Below are positions 1 to 8,435 of a DNA stretch of 64,000 nucleotides, one piece after another (the stretch's first letter is position 1; every line of letters begins with the position of its first letter). The notes under the pieces were generated by a model that had not been told where the DNA came from, searched no databases, and saw only the letters and a list, made by a program, of their open reading frames with translations. A program made the translations under genes and the position numbers. This stretch comes from Allobosea sp. 117 (GTDB taxonomy: Bacteria > Pseudomonadota > Alphaproteobacteria > Rhizobiales > Xanthobacteraceae): positions 234,001 to 298,000 of the forward strand of contig NZ_JNLC01000015.1 of the NCBI RefSeq assembly GCF_000702305.1, in the 5' to 3' direction.

Positions 1-1196
1 CCAACCCCTTCCTCGGGCGCATGATCACCGGCCGCATCACCTCCGGCTCGGTGAGGCCGAACCAGACCATCAAGGTGCTGGCACAGGACGGCTCGCTGGT
101 CGAGCAGGGCCGCGTCTCCAAGATCCTCGCCTTCCGCGGCATCGAGCGCCAGCCGATCGAGGAGGGTGTCGCCGGCGACATCGTCGCCATCGCCGGCCTG
201 CAGAAGGGCACGGTCGCCGAGACCTTCTGCGACCCCGCCGTCGAGACCCCGCTGAAAGCACAGCCGATCGACCCGCCGACCGTCACCATGACCTTCATCG
301 TGAACGACAGCCCGCTCGCCGGCACCGAGGGCGACAAGGTGACGAGCCGCGTCATCCGCGACCGCCTGCTGCGCGAGGCCGAGGGCAATGTCGCGCTGAA
401 GATCGAGGAATCGGCGGAGAAGGATTCGTTCTACGTCTCCGGCCGTGGCGAATTGCAGCTCGCTGTGCTGATCGAGACCATGCGCCGCGAGGGCTTCGAG
501 ATCGCGGTGTCGCGCCCGCGCGTCGTCTTCACCAAGGATGAGGCGACCGGCGACATACTCGAGCCGATCGAGGAAGTGCTGATCGACGTCGACGAGGAAT
601 ATTCCGGCACCGTCGTCCAGAAGATGAGCGAGCGCCGCGCCGAGATGGTCGAGATGCGCCCCTCCGGCGGCAACCGCGTCCGCCTCGTCTTCTACGCCCC
701 GACCCGCGGCCTGATCGGCTACCAGTCGGAGCTCCTGACCGACACCCGCGGCACCGCCATCATGAACCGGCTGTTCCACGAATACGCCCCCTACAAGGGC
801 GAGATCGCCGGGCGCACCAATGGCGTGCTGATCGCCAACGAGGCCGGCGAGGCGGTCGCCTACGCGCTGTGGAACCTCGAGGATCGCGGCCCGATGATGA
901 TCGAGCCGGGCTGGAAGGTCTATCAGGGCATGCTGGTCGGCATCCACACCCGCGACAACGACCTCGAAGTGAACGTGCTGAAGGGCAAGAAGCTCACCAA
1001 CATCCGCACCACCTCGAAGGACGAGGCGGTGCGCCTCACCCCGCCGATCCGCATGACGCTGGAGCGCGCGCTCGCCTGGATCCAGGACGACGAGCTGGTC
1101 GAGGTCACGCCGAAGTCGATTCGCCTGCGCAAGCGCCTGCTCGACCCCAACGACCGCAAGCGCGAAGAGCGCCGCAAGGAAGCCGAGGGCGTCTGA
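1..1196 (+). CDS. typA: TypA/BipA ribosome-associated GTPase, 3' part only
   Basis: This is the C-terminal two thirds (about 397 residues) of TypA/BipA, a translational GTPase that binds the ribosome and is needed under stress and at low temperature. The reading frame is already open at the window edge, so the start and the G domain (G1-G5 motifs) lie upstream. What remains is the domain II beta-barrel, an EF-G domain III-like part, the domain V-like part with the block [17 protein letters not shown], and the TypA-specific C-terminal domain with [14 protein letters not shown] and a basic tail. TypA is usually about 605 residues, so roughly 210 are missing because of the window edge, not decay. 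Confidence 0.95.
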   Translation, partial: NPFLGRMITGRITSGSVRPNQTIKVLAQDGSLVEQGRVSKILAFRGIERQPIEEGVAGDIVAIAGLQKGTVAETFCDPAVETPLKAQPIDPPTVTMTFIVNDSPLAGTEGDKVTSRVIRDRLLREAEGNVALKIEESAEKDSFYVSGRGELQLAVLIETMRREGFEIAVSRPRVVFTKDEATGDILEPIEEVLIDVDEEYSGTVVQKMSERRAEMVEMRPSGGNRVRLVFYAPTRGLIGYQSELLTDTRGTAIMNRLFHEYAPYKGEIAGRTNGVLIANEAGEAVAYALWNLEDRGPMMIEPGWKVYQGMLVGIHTRDNDLEVNVLKGKKLTNIRTTSKDEAVRLTPPIRMTLERALAWIQDDELVEVTPKSIRLRKRLLDPNDRKREERRKEAEGV

Positions 1197-1397
1197 CCGC
1201 CGCCCTCCTTTCCCGTGCACGGGTCCGCCTGTGCACGGATCGGTGCTTCACCCTGAGCCGTCAGGTAAATCCCGGGCGGGGCGCGGCCGGTGGTCGCGCC
1301 GCCATGCGTGGCGAAACGGTCACGTCGGCGTGGATCGCGGCGCAATCGCGCAACTAGGCTCTTGATCAAGGCGAGCGGTTTTGCTCCCATTCGTGCG

Positions 1398-1907
1398 ATG
1401 AGCACGCTCCTGATCGAGACCCGCCGGGCTCGCCCGGACGATGCGGCGGAAATCGCCGAGATCCACGATGCCGCCTGGCGGGCGGCTTACCGGGGACTGA
1501 TCCCGGGCGCCGATCTGGAGAAGATGATCAACCGCCGCGGTCCGGCCTGGTGGCAATCCGCGCTCGGGCGCGGTTCGCGCGTCCTGGTTCTCACCCTCGG
1601 CGACGCGGTGGCCGGCTACGCCAATTTCGGCCGCAACCGCGCCCGCAGCCTGCCTTTCGAGGGCGAGATCTACGAGATCTATCTGCGGCCGGAATATCAG
1701 GGCCTCGGCTTCGGCCGCCGGCTGTTCACCGACGCCCGCAAGGAGCTGGTCAATGCCGGCTTCGAGGGGCTCGCGGTGTGGGCGCTGGCCGACAACGAGC
1801 CGGCGCTCGGCTTCTACCGCGCGCTCGGCGGCCAGGCCGTCGCCCGCTCCTCCGAGACCTTCGGCGGCCGCACGCTGGAGAAGGTCGCCTTCGGCTGGAA
1901 CGGCTGA
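1398..1907 (+). CDS. GNAT family N-acetyltransferase
   Basis: A 169-residue GNAT-fold acetyltransferase that would transfer acetyl from acetyl-CoA to an unknown amine. The acetyl-CoA binding motif A is clear (YLRPEYQGLGFGRRLF, with the Q/R-x-x-G-x-G/A pattern), followed by the motif B region ALADNEPALGFYRALGG. The open frame reaches back to 1290, but the ATG at 1398 is preferred because the protein then begins directly with the beta-1 strand of the fold (LLIETRRARPDDA). The substrate cannot be read from sequence or neighbours; it stands alone after typA. Confidence 0.85.
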   Translation: MSTLLIETRRARPDDAAEIAEIHDAAWRAAYRGLIPGADLEKMINRRGPAWWQSALGRGSRVLVLTLGDAVAGYANFGRNRARSLPFEGEIYEIYLRPEYQGLGFGRRLFTDARKELVNAGFEGLAVWALADNEPALGFYRALGGQAVARSSETFGGRTLEKVAFGWNG

Positions 1908-2050
1908 GGCGAGGTCGCGGCCGGGGCATCCGGCAGCCCTTTCCGACCCCATCCATGAACCGGCCCGGCGACGCCATGCACACCGTGCTGTCCCGCCGAG
2001 ACGCGCAAAAACACTGTCGGTATCCGGCTGTCGGCGTGCTATGTTGGAGC

Positions 2051-2371
2051 ATGGCGTGGCTTTCCCTCCCGAGGGCGCGTGCCCTCCGCTCCCCCAGGCG
2101 CTCCGCGACGCGCGGCAGCGAGATCGCCGGACTGACCCTCGCCTTCCTGCTGATCGCCTGCGCCGCGGCCGCGGCGGACTGCACCTGCCGGGCCCAGGGA
2201 CGCGATTATCACCACGGCCAGCGCGTCTGCCTCGCCTCGCCCACCGGCCCGCGCCTCGCCGTCTGCGGCATGGATCAAAACGTGGCGAGCTGGAAGTTCA
2301 GCGATCAGCCCTGCATCGTCTCCGCCCTCCCCCCGCGCACTCTGGCACTCGCCACTCCGGTCCCGCACTGA
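2051..2371 (+). CDS. Small secreted cysteine-containing protein of unknown function
   Basis: About 106 residues. An N-terminal hydrophobic stretch (GLTLAFLLIACAAAAA) looks like a signal peptide ending just before DCTCRAQG. The mature part of about 65 residues has five cysteines in a pattern CxC...C...C...C, with the block LAVCGMDQNVASWKFS. I recall similar short secreted proteins in Rhizobiales, always of unknown function; this is a memory of the family, not a search result. Two ATGs are possible (1976 and 2051). The later one is chosen because it gives a more normal leader, though that leader is still rather long and basic. Confidence 0.6.
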   Translation: MAWLSLPRARALRSPRRSATRGSEIAGLTLAFLLIACAAAAADCTCRAQGRDYHHGQRVCLASPTGPRLAVCGMDQNVASWKFSDQPCIVSALPPRTLALATPVPH

Positions 2372-2500
2372 GCCGCCGCGAGGGAGCATGGCGGCGCGCC
2401 GGCCGGCCATGATGAGGGGAAGGCCTATCGTCCCTCCGAGGGCACTTCCTGATCTTCCCGAGCGCTCCATCCGCCCGCGCGCACCCCCGCTTCCACGCGC

Positions 2501-2575
2501 CGTCATGCCCGGACTTGATCCGGGCATCCACGCTGATCCTGGCGGGGAGCAAGACGTGGATAGCCGGGACAAGCC
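2501..2575. repeat. Rhizobiales REP-like palindromic repeat, type 1
   Basis: Lies in the 416-base gap between the small secreted protein and the SHMT-family gene. It contains CGTCATGCCCGGACTTGATC at 2501-2520, running into a GGGCATCCACG block, and later CGTGGATAGCCGGGACAAGC. These are two facing halves of the dispersed repeat (consensus like GTCATGCCCGG...CCGGGCATCCACG) found many times in Rhizobiales genomes. The gap holds this element, the next repeat, and nothing else I can recognise. Confidence 0.7.
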
Positions 2576-2576
2576 T

Positions 2577-2704
2577 CCGTCATGCTGAGATGCCGCCCGT
2601 CAGGGCGGCCTCGAAGCACGCAGGCGGGCGCCACAGGTCAAAGGACGGCTGCATCGGCCGTCTGCGGCCTTCGAGGCTCGCTACGCGAGCACCTCAGGAT
2701 GACG
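2577..2704. repeat. Rhizobiales dispersed repeat, type 2 (CGTCATGCTGAG...CTCAGGATGACG)
   Basis: The element starts with CGTCATGCTGAG and ends with CCTCAGGATGACG, an inverted repeat typical of the large hairpin repeats seen between rhizobial genes. Inside is GCCTTCGAGGCTCGCTACGC, another hallmark of the family. It directly abuts the type 1 repeat, so the two form a composite. It is probably a non-autonomous mobile or mRNA-level element; it does not encode protein. Confidence 0.7.
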
Positions 2705-2787
2705 AGGGGCAGCGCCGGGCCTAGACATTTCGTCCGGTTTCTCATGGCGCCCGTGATCGATATCGTCGCGGCTATGCTGTTTCCCTC

Positions 2788-4077
2788 ATGCCGAGTTCGC
2801 CCATGACGCTCCCTGCCGCCTCGACCCTCCACACCGGCTATTTCACGGAGGGCCTTGCGGCCGATCCCGAGCTCGCGGCGGCGATCACGGGCGAGCTCGC
2901 CCGGCAGCGCGACGGCATCGAGCTGATCGCCTCGGAGAACATCGTCTCCCGGCTCGTGCTGGAGGCGCAGGGCTCGGTGCTCACCAACAAGACCGTCGAG
3001 GGACTTCCCTATGCCCGGTATTACGGCGGCGCCGCCTTCGCCGACGTGATCGAGGCGCTGGCGGTGGAGCGGGCGACGCGCCTGTTCGGCTGCCGCTTCG
3101 CCAATGTGCAGCCGCACTCCGGCTCGAACGCCAATGCCGGCGTGTTCCTCGGCCTGCTCGGCCTCGGCGACACCATCCTCTCCATGGACACCGCGGCCGG
3201 CGGCCACATCAGCCACGGCCATCCGGCGACGCTGACCGGGCGCGACTACCACATCGTCCGCTACGGTGTGAACCGGACCAGCGAGCGCATCGAGATCGCC
3301 GATGTGCGCGCCCTCGCCCACACCCACCGGCCGAGGCTGATCGTCGCCGGCGGCTCGGCCTATCCGCCGGCGCTCGACTTCGCCGGGCTGCGCGCGGTGG
3401 CCGACGAGGTGGGCGCGCTGTTCATGGTCGACATGGCGCATTTCGCCGGGCTGGTGGCGACCGGGCTCTACCCGCATCCCTTCCCGCACGCCCATGTGGT
3501 GACGACGACCACCTACAAGTCGCTGCGCGGCGCGCGCGGCGGGCTGGTGCTGTGGAACGACGAGGCGCTGAGCGACCGGATCAATTACGGCATCTTCCCC
3601 GGCGTGCAGGGCTCGGTGATGATGCATGCCGTCGCCGGCAAGGCGGCCTGCCTCGGCGAGGCGCTCAAGCCCGAGTTCCGCGCCTATAACGAGGCGGTGC
3701 TGGCGAATGCGCAGGCGCTGGCGCGCACGCTGAAGGCGGCCGGCGTGCGCCTCGTCTCCGGCGGCACCGATTGCGGGCTGATGCTCGCCGACCTTACCTC
3801 GCTCGGCATCACCGGCGATATCGCCGCCAAGGCACTGGAGAAAGCGGGGCTCGCGGTCAACAAGAACCTCATCCCCTTCGATCCGCGCCCGCCGGAGGCG
3901 CCGTCGGGGCTCCGGCTCTCCTCCAACGCCGGCACCGCGCGCGGCTTCGGCGCCGCCGAGTTCGAGGCGATCGGGCGCTGGATCGTCGAGGTGCTGAAGG
4001 CGCCGGACGACGCCGGACTGCTGGCGCGCGTGCATGACGAGGTGCGCGCGCTGTGCCGGCGCTTCCCGATCTATTGA
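2788..4077 (+). CDS. Serine hydroxymethyltransferase family protein (GlyA-like, possibly an alpha-methylserine-type enzyme)
   Basis: A 429-residue PLP enzyme of the SHMT family, which normally interconverts serine plus tetrahydrofolate with glycine plus methylene-tetrahydrofolate. Family blocks are present: ELIASENIVS, QGSVLTNK, RYYGG, VDMAHFAGL and the PLP-lysine region TTTYKSLRGARGG (Lys244). Two usually invariant positions differ. The Tyr of NKYAEG (Tyr55 in E. coli GlyA) is Thr69, and the His before the PLP lysine is Tyr243. From memory, a Thr at the Tyr55 position marks enzymes that accept alanine-type substrates (alpha-methylserine hydroxymethyltransferase or aldolase). The start may be 2803 (second ATG). 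No glycine riboswitch is visible upstream. Confidence 0.85.
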   Translation: MPSSPMTLPAASTLHTGYFTEGLAADPELAAAITGELARQRDGIELIASENIVSRLVLEAQGSVLTNKTVEGLPYARYYGGAAFADVIEALAVERATRLFGCRFANVQPHSGSNANAGVFLGLLGLGDTILSMDTAAGGHISHGHPATLTGRDYHIVRYGVNRTSERIEIADVRALAHTHRPRLIVAGGSAYPPALDFAGLRAVADEVGALFMVDMAHFAGLVATGLYPHPFPHAHVVTTTTYKSLRGARGGLVLWNDEALSDRINYGIFPGVQGSVMMHAVAGKAACLGEALKPEFRAYNEAVLANAQALARTLKAAGVRLVSGGTDCGLMLADLTSLGITGDIAAKALEKAGLAVNKNLIPFDPRPPEAPSGLRLSSNAGTARGFGAAEFEAIGRWIVEVLKAPDDAGLLARVHDEVRALCRRFPIY

Positions 4078-4099
4078 GCGGGCGTCCGGCCCACCCCCG

Positions 4100-5026
4100 T
4101 CAGAACCGCCCACCGCGATTGTAGCTGTCGACCAGCTCGTTGTAGTCGCGCGTCAGTCGCGGAGGCGAGCCCTCGATCATCCATCCGCCGCCGGAGGAGA
4201 GCATCATCTTGTCGCCGGAGCTGTAGGGGACCTTGTCGCGCAGGCGGCGCATAAGCTGCTTGGCGGTGACCAGGAACGCCTTGGCGTCGTCGACGAAGCC
4301 CGAGCCGATCCGGCTGTCCTTGTTGGCGGTTGCGTATTCGTCCGTCGCCCGGGTGATGGCTTCGTACTCGCCGAGCGCCTCGGTGATCTTCGGTAGATCG
4401 GGCGGCGAGGCCTGCTCCGCGCGCAGCACCTTCTTGGCGCTCATCATCAGCGCCTCGATATGGTAGCGCTCCTTCTTGCCCTCGGTCTTCTCGATCTCCG
4501 CGAGGTTCTCGGCGGCCCGCTTCTCCTGCAGCACGTCGATGCCGGCGCGCAGCTTGCCGTCGGCGCTCGCAAAAGCGTCCCAGGCGGCCACGAGGCGCGG
4601 ATGCAGCGCCTTGCCCTTGGCCATCTTGTCGTCCTTGTAGTTCTCCTGCTCGTAATAGTCGTCCGCCTCCTTCAGCAGCGGCTCCAGCGCCACCACCGCC
4701 GCGACATAGGCGGAGGCGGCCGCTTCGAGCTCGGCGTCGTGCGGCTCCAGCGCATTGGCCTCCTCGACGTTCTTCTTGCAGTCCGAAGTGTCGTAGATCG
4801 TGTAGGTGCCGTAGATGATCCGCTCCTTGCCGGTCGGCCCCTTCTTGCCGACCCAACTGAAATAGCGCTCGCGCGAATCGTAGGACCGCTCGGACAGGCG
4901 GTTGATGCAGCCGATATAGGCGTTGAGCTTCTGCGTCAGCGTCGAGTTCTGCGCCGCCGCCGGGCCGGCGGCGAGGGAACCGAGCAGAAGGATCGCGGCC
5001 AGCATGGACGCGTGGATCGATTTCAT
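4100..5026 (-). CDS. DUF3829 family secreted protein
   Basis: A 308-residue protein with a cleavable signal peptide (MKSIHASMLAAILLLGSLAA, then AQN). The mature part is helical and charged, beginning LNAYIGCINRLSERSYDS, a start typical of DUF3829 (YiiG-like) proteins, whose function is unknown. The ATG at 5026 is chosen over the longer frame (to 5173) because it opens the signal peptide and follows a strong GGGGGGTGG ribosome-binding site. It converges with the SHMT-family gene 22 bases away. Confidence 0.75.
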   Translation of the reverse strand: MKSIHASMLAAILLLGSLAAGPAAAQNSTLTQKLNAYIGCINRLSERSYDSRERYFSWVGKKGPTGKERIIYGTYTIYDTSDCKKNVEEANALEPHDAELEAAASAYVAAVVALEPLLKEADDYYEQENYKDDKMAKGKALHPRLVAAWDAFASADGKLRAGIDVLQEKRAAENLAEIEKTEGKKERYHIEALMMSAKKVLRAEQASPPDLPKITEALGEYEAITRATDEYATANKDSRIGSGFVDDAKAFLVTAKQLMRRLRDKVPYSSGDKMMLSSGGGWMIEGSPPRLTRDYNELVDSYNRGGRF

Positions 5027-5217
5027 TGCCACCCCCCTTGCCGGTCGGGCAGCGCCGCATCGCGCCCGTCCGGACAGATGATTCACACCGTTTGCCTGAC
5101 CATGACGAAAGGTTTCGGCGGAGGGGAACAATATAATGCGCGCAGGCGCCGGCAAAGGCGCCGATCCGTTCACGCAGGCCCAAGAGGCCCGCGCGACGCT
5201 ACGATTCCTATTTTATC

Positions 5218-5261
5218 GCGTTTTCTTCACGCGAACCGGTTTCCACTTCGCTTGAAAACGC
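5218..5261. repeat. Rhizobiales palindromic intergenic element just after the lacI stop
   Basis: A nested palindrome: outer arms GCGTTTTC (5218-5225) and GAAAACGC (5254-5261), inner arms GCGAA (5231-5235) and TTCGC (5247-5251), with the core CGAACCGGTTTCCACTTCGC. This core is a common dispersed element in Rhizobiales. It begins one base beyond the stop codon of the LacI gene and may act as its transcript end. Confidence 0.7.
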
Positions 5262-5262
5262 T

Positions 5263-6339
5263 CTAGCTGCCGGCCCGCAGGCGCTTTCCGTTCGCCGGCG
5301 GGCTGGTGGAGCCGCGCACGATCAGGCTGGTCTCCAGGCGAAGCGGCAGCATCTTCCGGCCGTGCTCGAGGCCGGCGATCAGCGCCTGCACCGCGCGCGT
5401 GCCGATCTCGCCGATCGGCGTGCTGATGGTTGTCAGCGGCGGATCGAGCAGCGGCGCCTGATCGAAATCGTCGAACCCGGTCACCGAGAGGTCGTCCGGG
5501 ACGGAGATGCCGCGCCGGCGGCATTCCGACAGCACGCCGAGCGCCAGCACGTCGCTGGTGCACAGCACCGCCGTGGTGTCGGCAGCCTCGTCGAGGATGC
5601 GGGCGATCATCTGCCCGCCATCGGCGTTCGAATAGGGCCGGTCCAGCTCGTAGACGCGCGGCACGTGGCCGGCGGCCGTCATGGTGTCGCGGAACGCCAG
5701 CAGGCGGGTCGCCTGACGGTCGTTCCAGCGGCTGGTTCCCGAGATCATGGCGACGCGGCTATGCCCGAGGCTGAGCACATATTGAAGCAGGCGCGCGGTC
5801 GCCTTGTAATTGTCGAACCCGATCGAGGGAATCGGGCTGTCCTCCAGATAGGAGTACATGGTGATGGTCGGGATGTTCTTCTCGGTGATGAAGTCGAGCA
5901 CCTGCTCGTCGTCGAGCCGGCCGGTGATCAGCAGCCCCTCGGCGCCGCGGTCGACCATCAGCTTCACATGGTGGAACAGGTCGGAATTGTCGAACTGGGT
6001 GGTCTGCAGGAAGCCGAGATAGCCGGCGCTGCTGGATGCCGTCTGCACCGCATTGGCCATGCGGGCGAACACCGTGTTGTCGAGCGTCGGCACGATGGTC
6101 CCGATCACCCGCGTGCGCTGCGAGCGCAGCGCCTTCGCCGCGGGATTGGCCGAATAGCCGAGCTCCTCCGCCGCCTCCAGAACGCGGCGCCGCACGTCTT
6201 CGCGCACCCGGTGGGGAGCGTTGAAGGCGCGCGAGACCGTCGCGATCGAGACCTCCGACTTGCGGGCGACATCGTGCACCGTCGGCCGCCGCAGCCGGGC
6301 CGAGATCAGATCGGAAGTATCGGTGTCGCTGGCAGGCAT
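5263..6339 (-). CDS. LacI family transcriptional regulator
   Basis: A 358-residue repressor. The N-terminal helix-turn-helix and hinge are complete (TVHDVARKSEVSIATVSRAF, then NPAAKALRSQRTRVIG), followed by a periplasmic-binding-like ligand domain (VIGTIVPTLDNTVFARMANA; FDDFDQAPLLDPPLTTIS). It lies 90 bases downstream of the GMC oxidoreductase on the same strand and could be cotranscribed with it. Two LacI-type operator sequences in the divergent region at 8160 and 8349 suggest it controls both the oxidoreductase and the ABC transporter/catabolic genes. The inducer is unknown. Confidence 0.92.
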   Translation of the reverse strand: MPASDTDTSDLISARLRRPTVHDVARKSEVSIATVSRAFNAPHRVREDVRRRVLEAAEELGYSANPAAKALRSQRTRVIGTIVPTLDNTVFARMANAVQTASSSAGYLGFLQTTQFDNSDLFHHVKLMVDRGAEGLLITGRLDDEQVLDFITEKNIPTITMYSYLEDSPIPSIGFDNYKATARLLQYVLSLGHSRVAMISGTSRWNDRQATRLLAFRDTMTAAGHVPRVYELDRPYSNADGGQMIARILDEAADTTAVLCTSDVLALGVLSECRRRGISVPDDLSVTGFDDFDQAPLLDPPLTTISTPIGEIGTRAVQALIAGLEHGRKMLPLRLETSLIVRGSTSPPANGKRLRAGS

Positions 6340-6429
6340 TCGGGGACGTCAATCATTCGCGCGAGAATCGGTAACGGGCCGCCGCTTATCATATCGCGGC
6401 GGCCGGCTTCCACCATCGACGCCCGCCGA

Positions 6430-8094
6430 TCAGGCGGCCTGAGCGGACGGGCGATGGAAAGGCGCCGCTTCGGGCGGCAGCGCGCGGCCGCGAATGTCGT
6501 CCGCGAGCTTCTCCGCCATCATGATCACCGGCGCGTTGAGGTTGCCGCTGACGATGTCGGGCATGATCGAGGCGTCGACCACGCGCAGGTTTTCGATGCC
6601 GTGCACCTTGCCATGGACGTCGACGACCGACATGTCGTCGGTGCCCATCCGCGCGCTGCAGCACGGGTGGTAGTTGGTCCCGGCCGTCTCTAGCAGGAAG
6701 TCGAGGATCTGCTCGTCCGTCCGGACCTGCGGACCCGGCGTGACCTCCTCGCCGCGGAACTCGTCCCAGGCCTGCTGGGCGATGATGCGCCGGGTTTCCT
6801 TCACCGCCGCCACCATCTGCTGCCGATCCTCCTCGGTCTTGAGGAAGTTGAACACGAATTTCGGGGCCCGGGCGGGATCGGCGCTGTCGATCCATACCCG
6901 TCCCGAGCTGGTCGGGCGCATCAGGCTCAGGAAGTACTGGAAGCCGTTCTTCAGATCGACGCTGCCATGCTGCAGCTCGCCGAGCATGGGCACGAACTCG
7001 TACTGGATGTTCGGGATCGCATAGGACGGGTCGGTGCGGATGAAGCCGCCGACCTCGAAGAAATTGGTCGCCCCGAGGCCCTTCTTGAAGAGCAGCCACT
7101 GCAGCCCGAGCTTGGCGCGGCCGAAAAGCTTCAGCGCCTTGGCCGCCGAGACGTCCTTGGTGGCGATGTACTGGACCGGCGCCGCGACGTGGTCCTTCAG
7201 CCCGGCCCCCACGCCCGGGATGTCGGCGACGACCGGAATGCCCAGCGTGGAGAGCTCGGCGGCCGGTCCGACGCCGGAGAGCAGCAGGAGCTGCGGCGAG
7301 TTCAGCGCGCCGGCCGCCAGGATCACCTCGCCCGCGACCTCGATGGCGATGTCACGCCCGTCCTGCCGCGCATGGACATGCGTCGCGGTGCGGCCGTCGA
7401 AGCCGATGCGGGTGACGAGGACGCCGGCGGCGACCGTCAGGTTGGGGCGCACCGGCCCCTCGTGCAGATAGGCGCGCGAGGTGTTCCAGCGCAGGCCGCG
7501 GCCGACATTGCGCTGCGTGATGTGCACGCCTTCCTGGCGATAGGCGTTGTGGTCCTCGACATATTCGTGCCCGGCCTGCACGCCGGCCTCCAGGAAGGCG
7601 CGGTAGAGCGGGTTCTTCGCCTCGCAGCGCTCGATACGCATCGGGCCGGTGGCGCCGCGGTACGTGTCGCCGCCGGACGCGAAGGTCTCGGCCTTCCTGA
7701 AATAGGGCAGCACATGCGCATAGCTCCATCCCGGCAGCCCGCGCGCCTCCCAGCCGTCATAGTCGGCCGGATTGCCGCGCACCCAGTTCATGCCGTTGAT
7801 GGAGGACGAGCCGCCGAGCACGCGGCCGCGCGATTCATGCACGATCCGGTTCTTGAGATAGGGCTCCGGCTCGGAATTGTAGAACCAGTTGAAGCGGTCG
7901 TTCATCAGCGGGAAGCCGAGGGCCGCCGGCATCTTGATGTAGATGTGCTCGTCCGACGGACCCGCCTCGAGCAGCAGCACCCGGGACGAGGCGTCTTCCG
8001 CGAGACGTGCCGCGACCACGCTGCCGGCCGAGCCCGACCCCACGACCACATAGTCGTAGCGGCTCTTCTCGGGAAGTCGGGCCAGTCTGATCAT
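6430..8094 (-). CDS. GMC family FAD-dependent oxidoreductase (choline dehydrogenase-like)
   Basis: A 554-residue glucose-methanol-choline oxidoreductase that oxidises an alcohol with FAD. The N-terminal FAD-binding GSGSAGS motif follows DYVVV, the GMC signature 1 region reads RGRVLGGSSSINGMNW, signature 2 is GALNSPQLLLLSGVGP, and the C-terminal catalytic histidine lies in NYHPCCSARMG. The start at 8094 is preferred over 8145 because GAGG sits six bases before it and the frame then opens with the Rossmann strand. It is divergent from the ABC transporter and upstream of lacI, so it probably belongs to the same catabolic unit. BetA-like in sequence, but nothing here ties it to choline. Confidence 0.88.
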   Translation of the reverse strand: MIRLARLPEKSRYDYVVVGSGSAGSVVAARLAEDASSRVLLLEAGPSDEHIYIKMPAALGFPLMNDRFNWFYNSEPEPYLKNRIVHESRGRVLGGSSSINGMNWVRGNPADYDGWEARGLPGWSYAHVLPYFRKAETFASGGDTYRGATGPMRIERCEAKNPLYRAFLEAGVQAGHEYVEDHNAYRQEGVHITQRNVGRGLRWNTSRAYLHEGPVRPNLTVAAGVLVTRIGFDGRTATHVHARQDGRDIAIEVAGEVILAAGALNSPQLLLLSGVGPAAELSTLGIPVVADIPGVGAGLKDHVAAPVQYIATKDVSAAKALKLFGRAKLGLQWLLFKKGLGATNFFEVGGFIRTDPSYAIPNIQYEFVPMLGELQHGSVDLKNGFQYFLSLMRPTSSGRVWIDSADPARAPKFVFNFLKTEEDRQQMVAAVKETRRIIAQQAWDEFRGEEVTPGPQVRTDEQILDFLLETAGTNYHPCCSARMGTDDMSVVDVHGKVHGIENLRVVDASIMPDIVSGNLNAPVIMMAEKLADDIRGRALPPEAAPFHRPSAQAA

Positions 8095-8159
8095 CTCATT
8101 GCCTCGTCTCGGCTGGGTGGCGACAACGCCTAGAAGGCGTAACACGCGTCCACTTTACA

Positions 8160-8173
8160 TGTAAATGTTTTCA
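8160..8173. promoter_or_regulatory. Putative LacI-family operator on the oxidoreductase side
   Basis: TGTAAATGTTTTCA matches the general LacI-family operator TGTAAACGTTTACA at 12 of 14 positions. It overlaps a perfect palindrome TTTACATGTAAA (8154-8165). It lies 66 bases before the GMC oxidoreductase start, in the divergent intergenic region. Confidence 0.55.
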
Positions 8174-8320
8174 TTCCCTTTTCGGGCGCGCATTTCCAAG
8201 CCGCCGACACCGGCCACAAGCCGCAATCGTGATCATAATTCCTGTTATTTCATATACTTCATAAATATGCCCAGTGTCTGGGCACCGCCCGTTATGGTGC
8301 AGCGCAGCGGATGGGTATGC

Positions 8321-8348
8321 TTGACACTCCATTTTTTGGCCGCATAGT
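8321..8348 (+). promoter_or_regulatory. Putative sigma-70 type promoter of the ABC transporter/catabolic operon
   Basis: A perfect -35 box TTGACA (8321-8326), 16 bases of spacer, and a -10-like CATAGT (8343-8348, 4 of 6 to TATAAT). The operator at 8349 starts right behind the -10 element, where a bound repressor would block transcription. The binding-protein gene starts at 8436. Confidence 0.55.
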
Positions 8349-8362
8349 AGTAAACGTTTACA
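8349..8362. promoter_or_regulatory. Putative LacI-family operator on the ABC transporter side
   Basis: AGTAAACGTTTACA contains a perfect 12-base palindrome GTAAACGTTTAC (8350-8361) with the central CG typical of LacI-family sites, and matches TGTAAACGTTTACA at 13 of 14 positions. It directly follows the -10 box of the predicted promoter, so repression by the nearby LacI protein is the simplest reading. Confidence 0.65.
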
Positions 8363-8435
8363 TCTTCCAGAGCCAGACGGGCCGGCAGAACCCATAAGGC
8401 GTCGCACGCCGGGCATCGTCGAACGGAGAACACCA

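Noticed and set aside
2638-4113. Open frame of 491 codons opposite the SHMT-family gene
   Set aside because: Antisense to a conserved enzyme, repetitive His/Arg/Gly composition, no ribosome-binding site of note.
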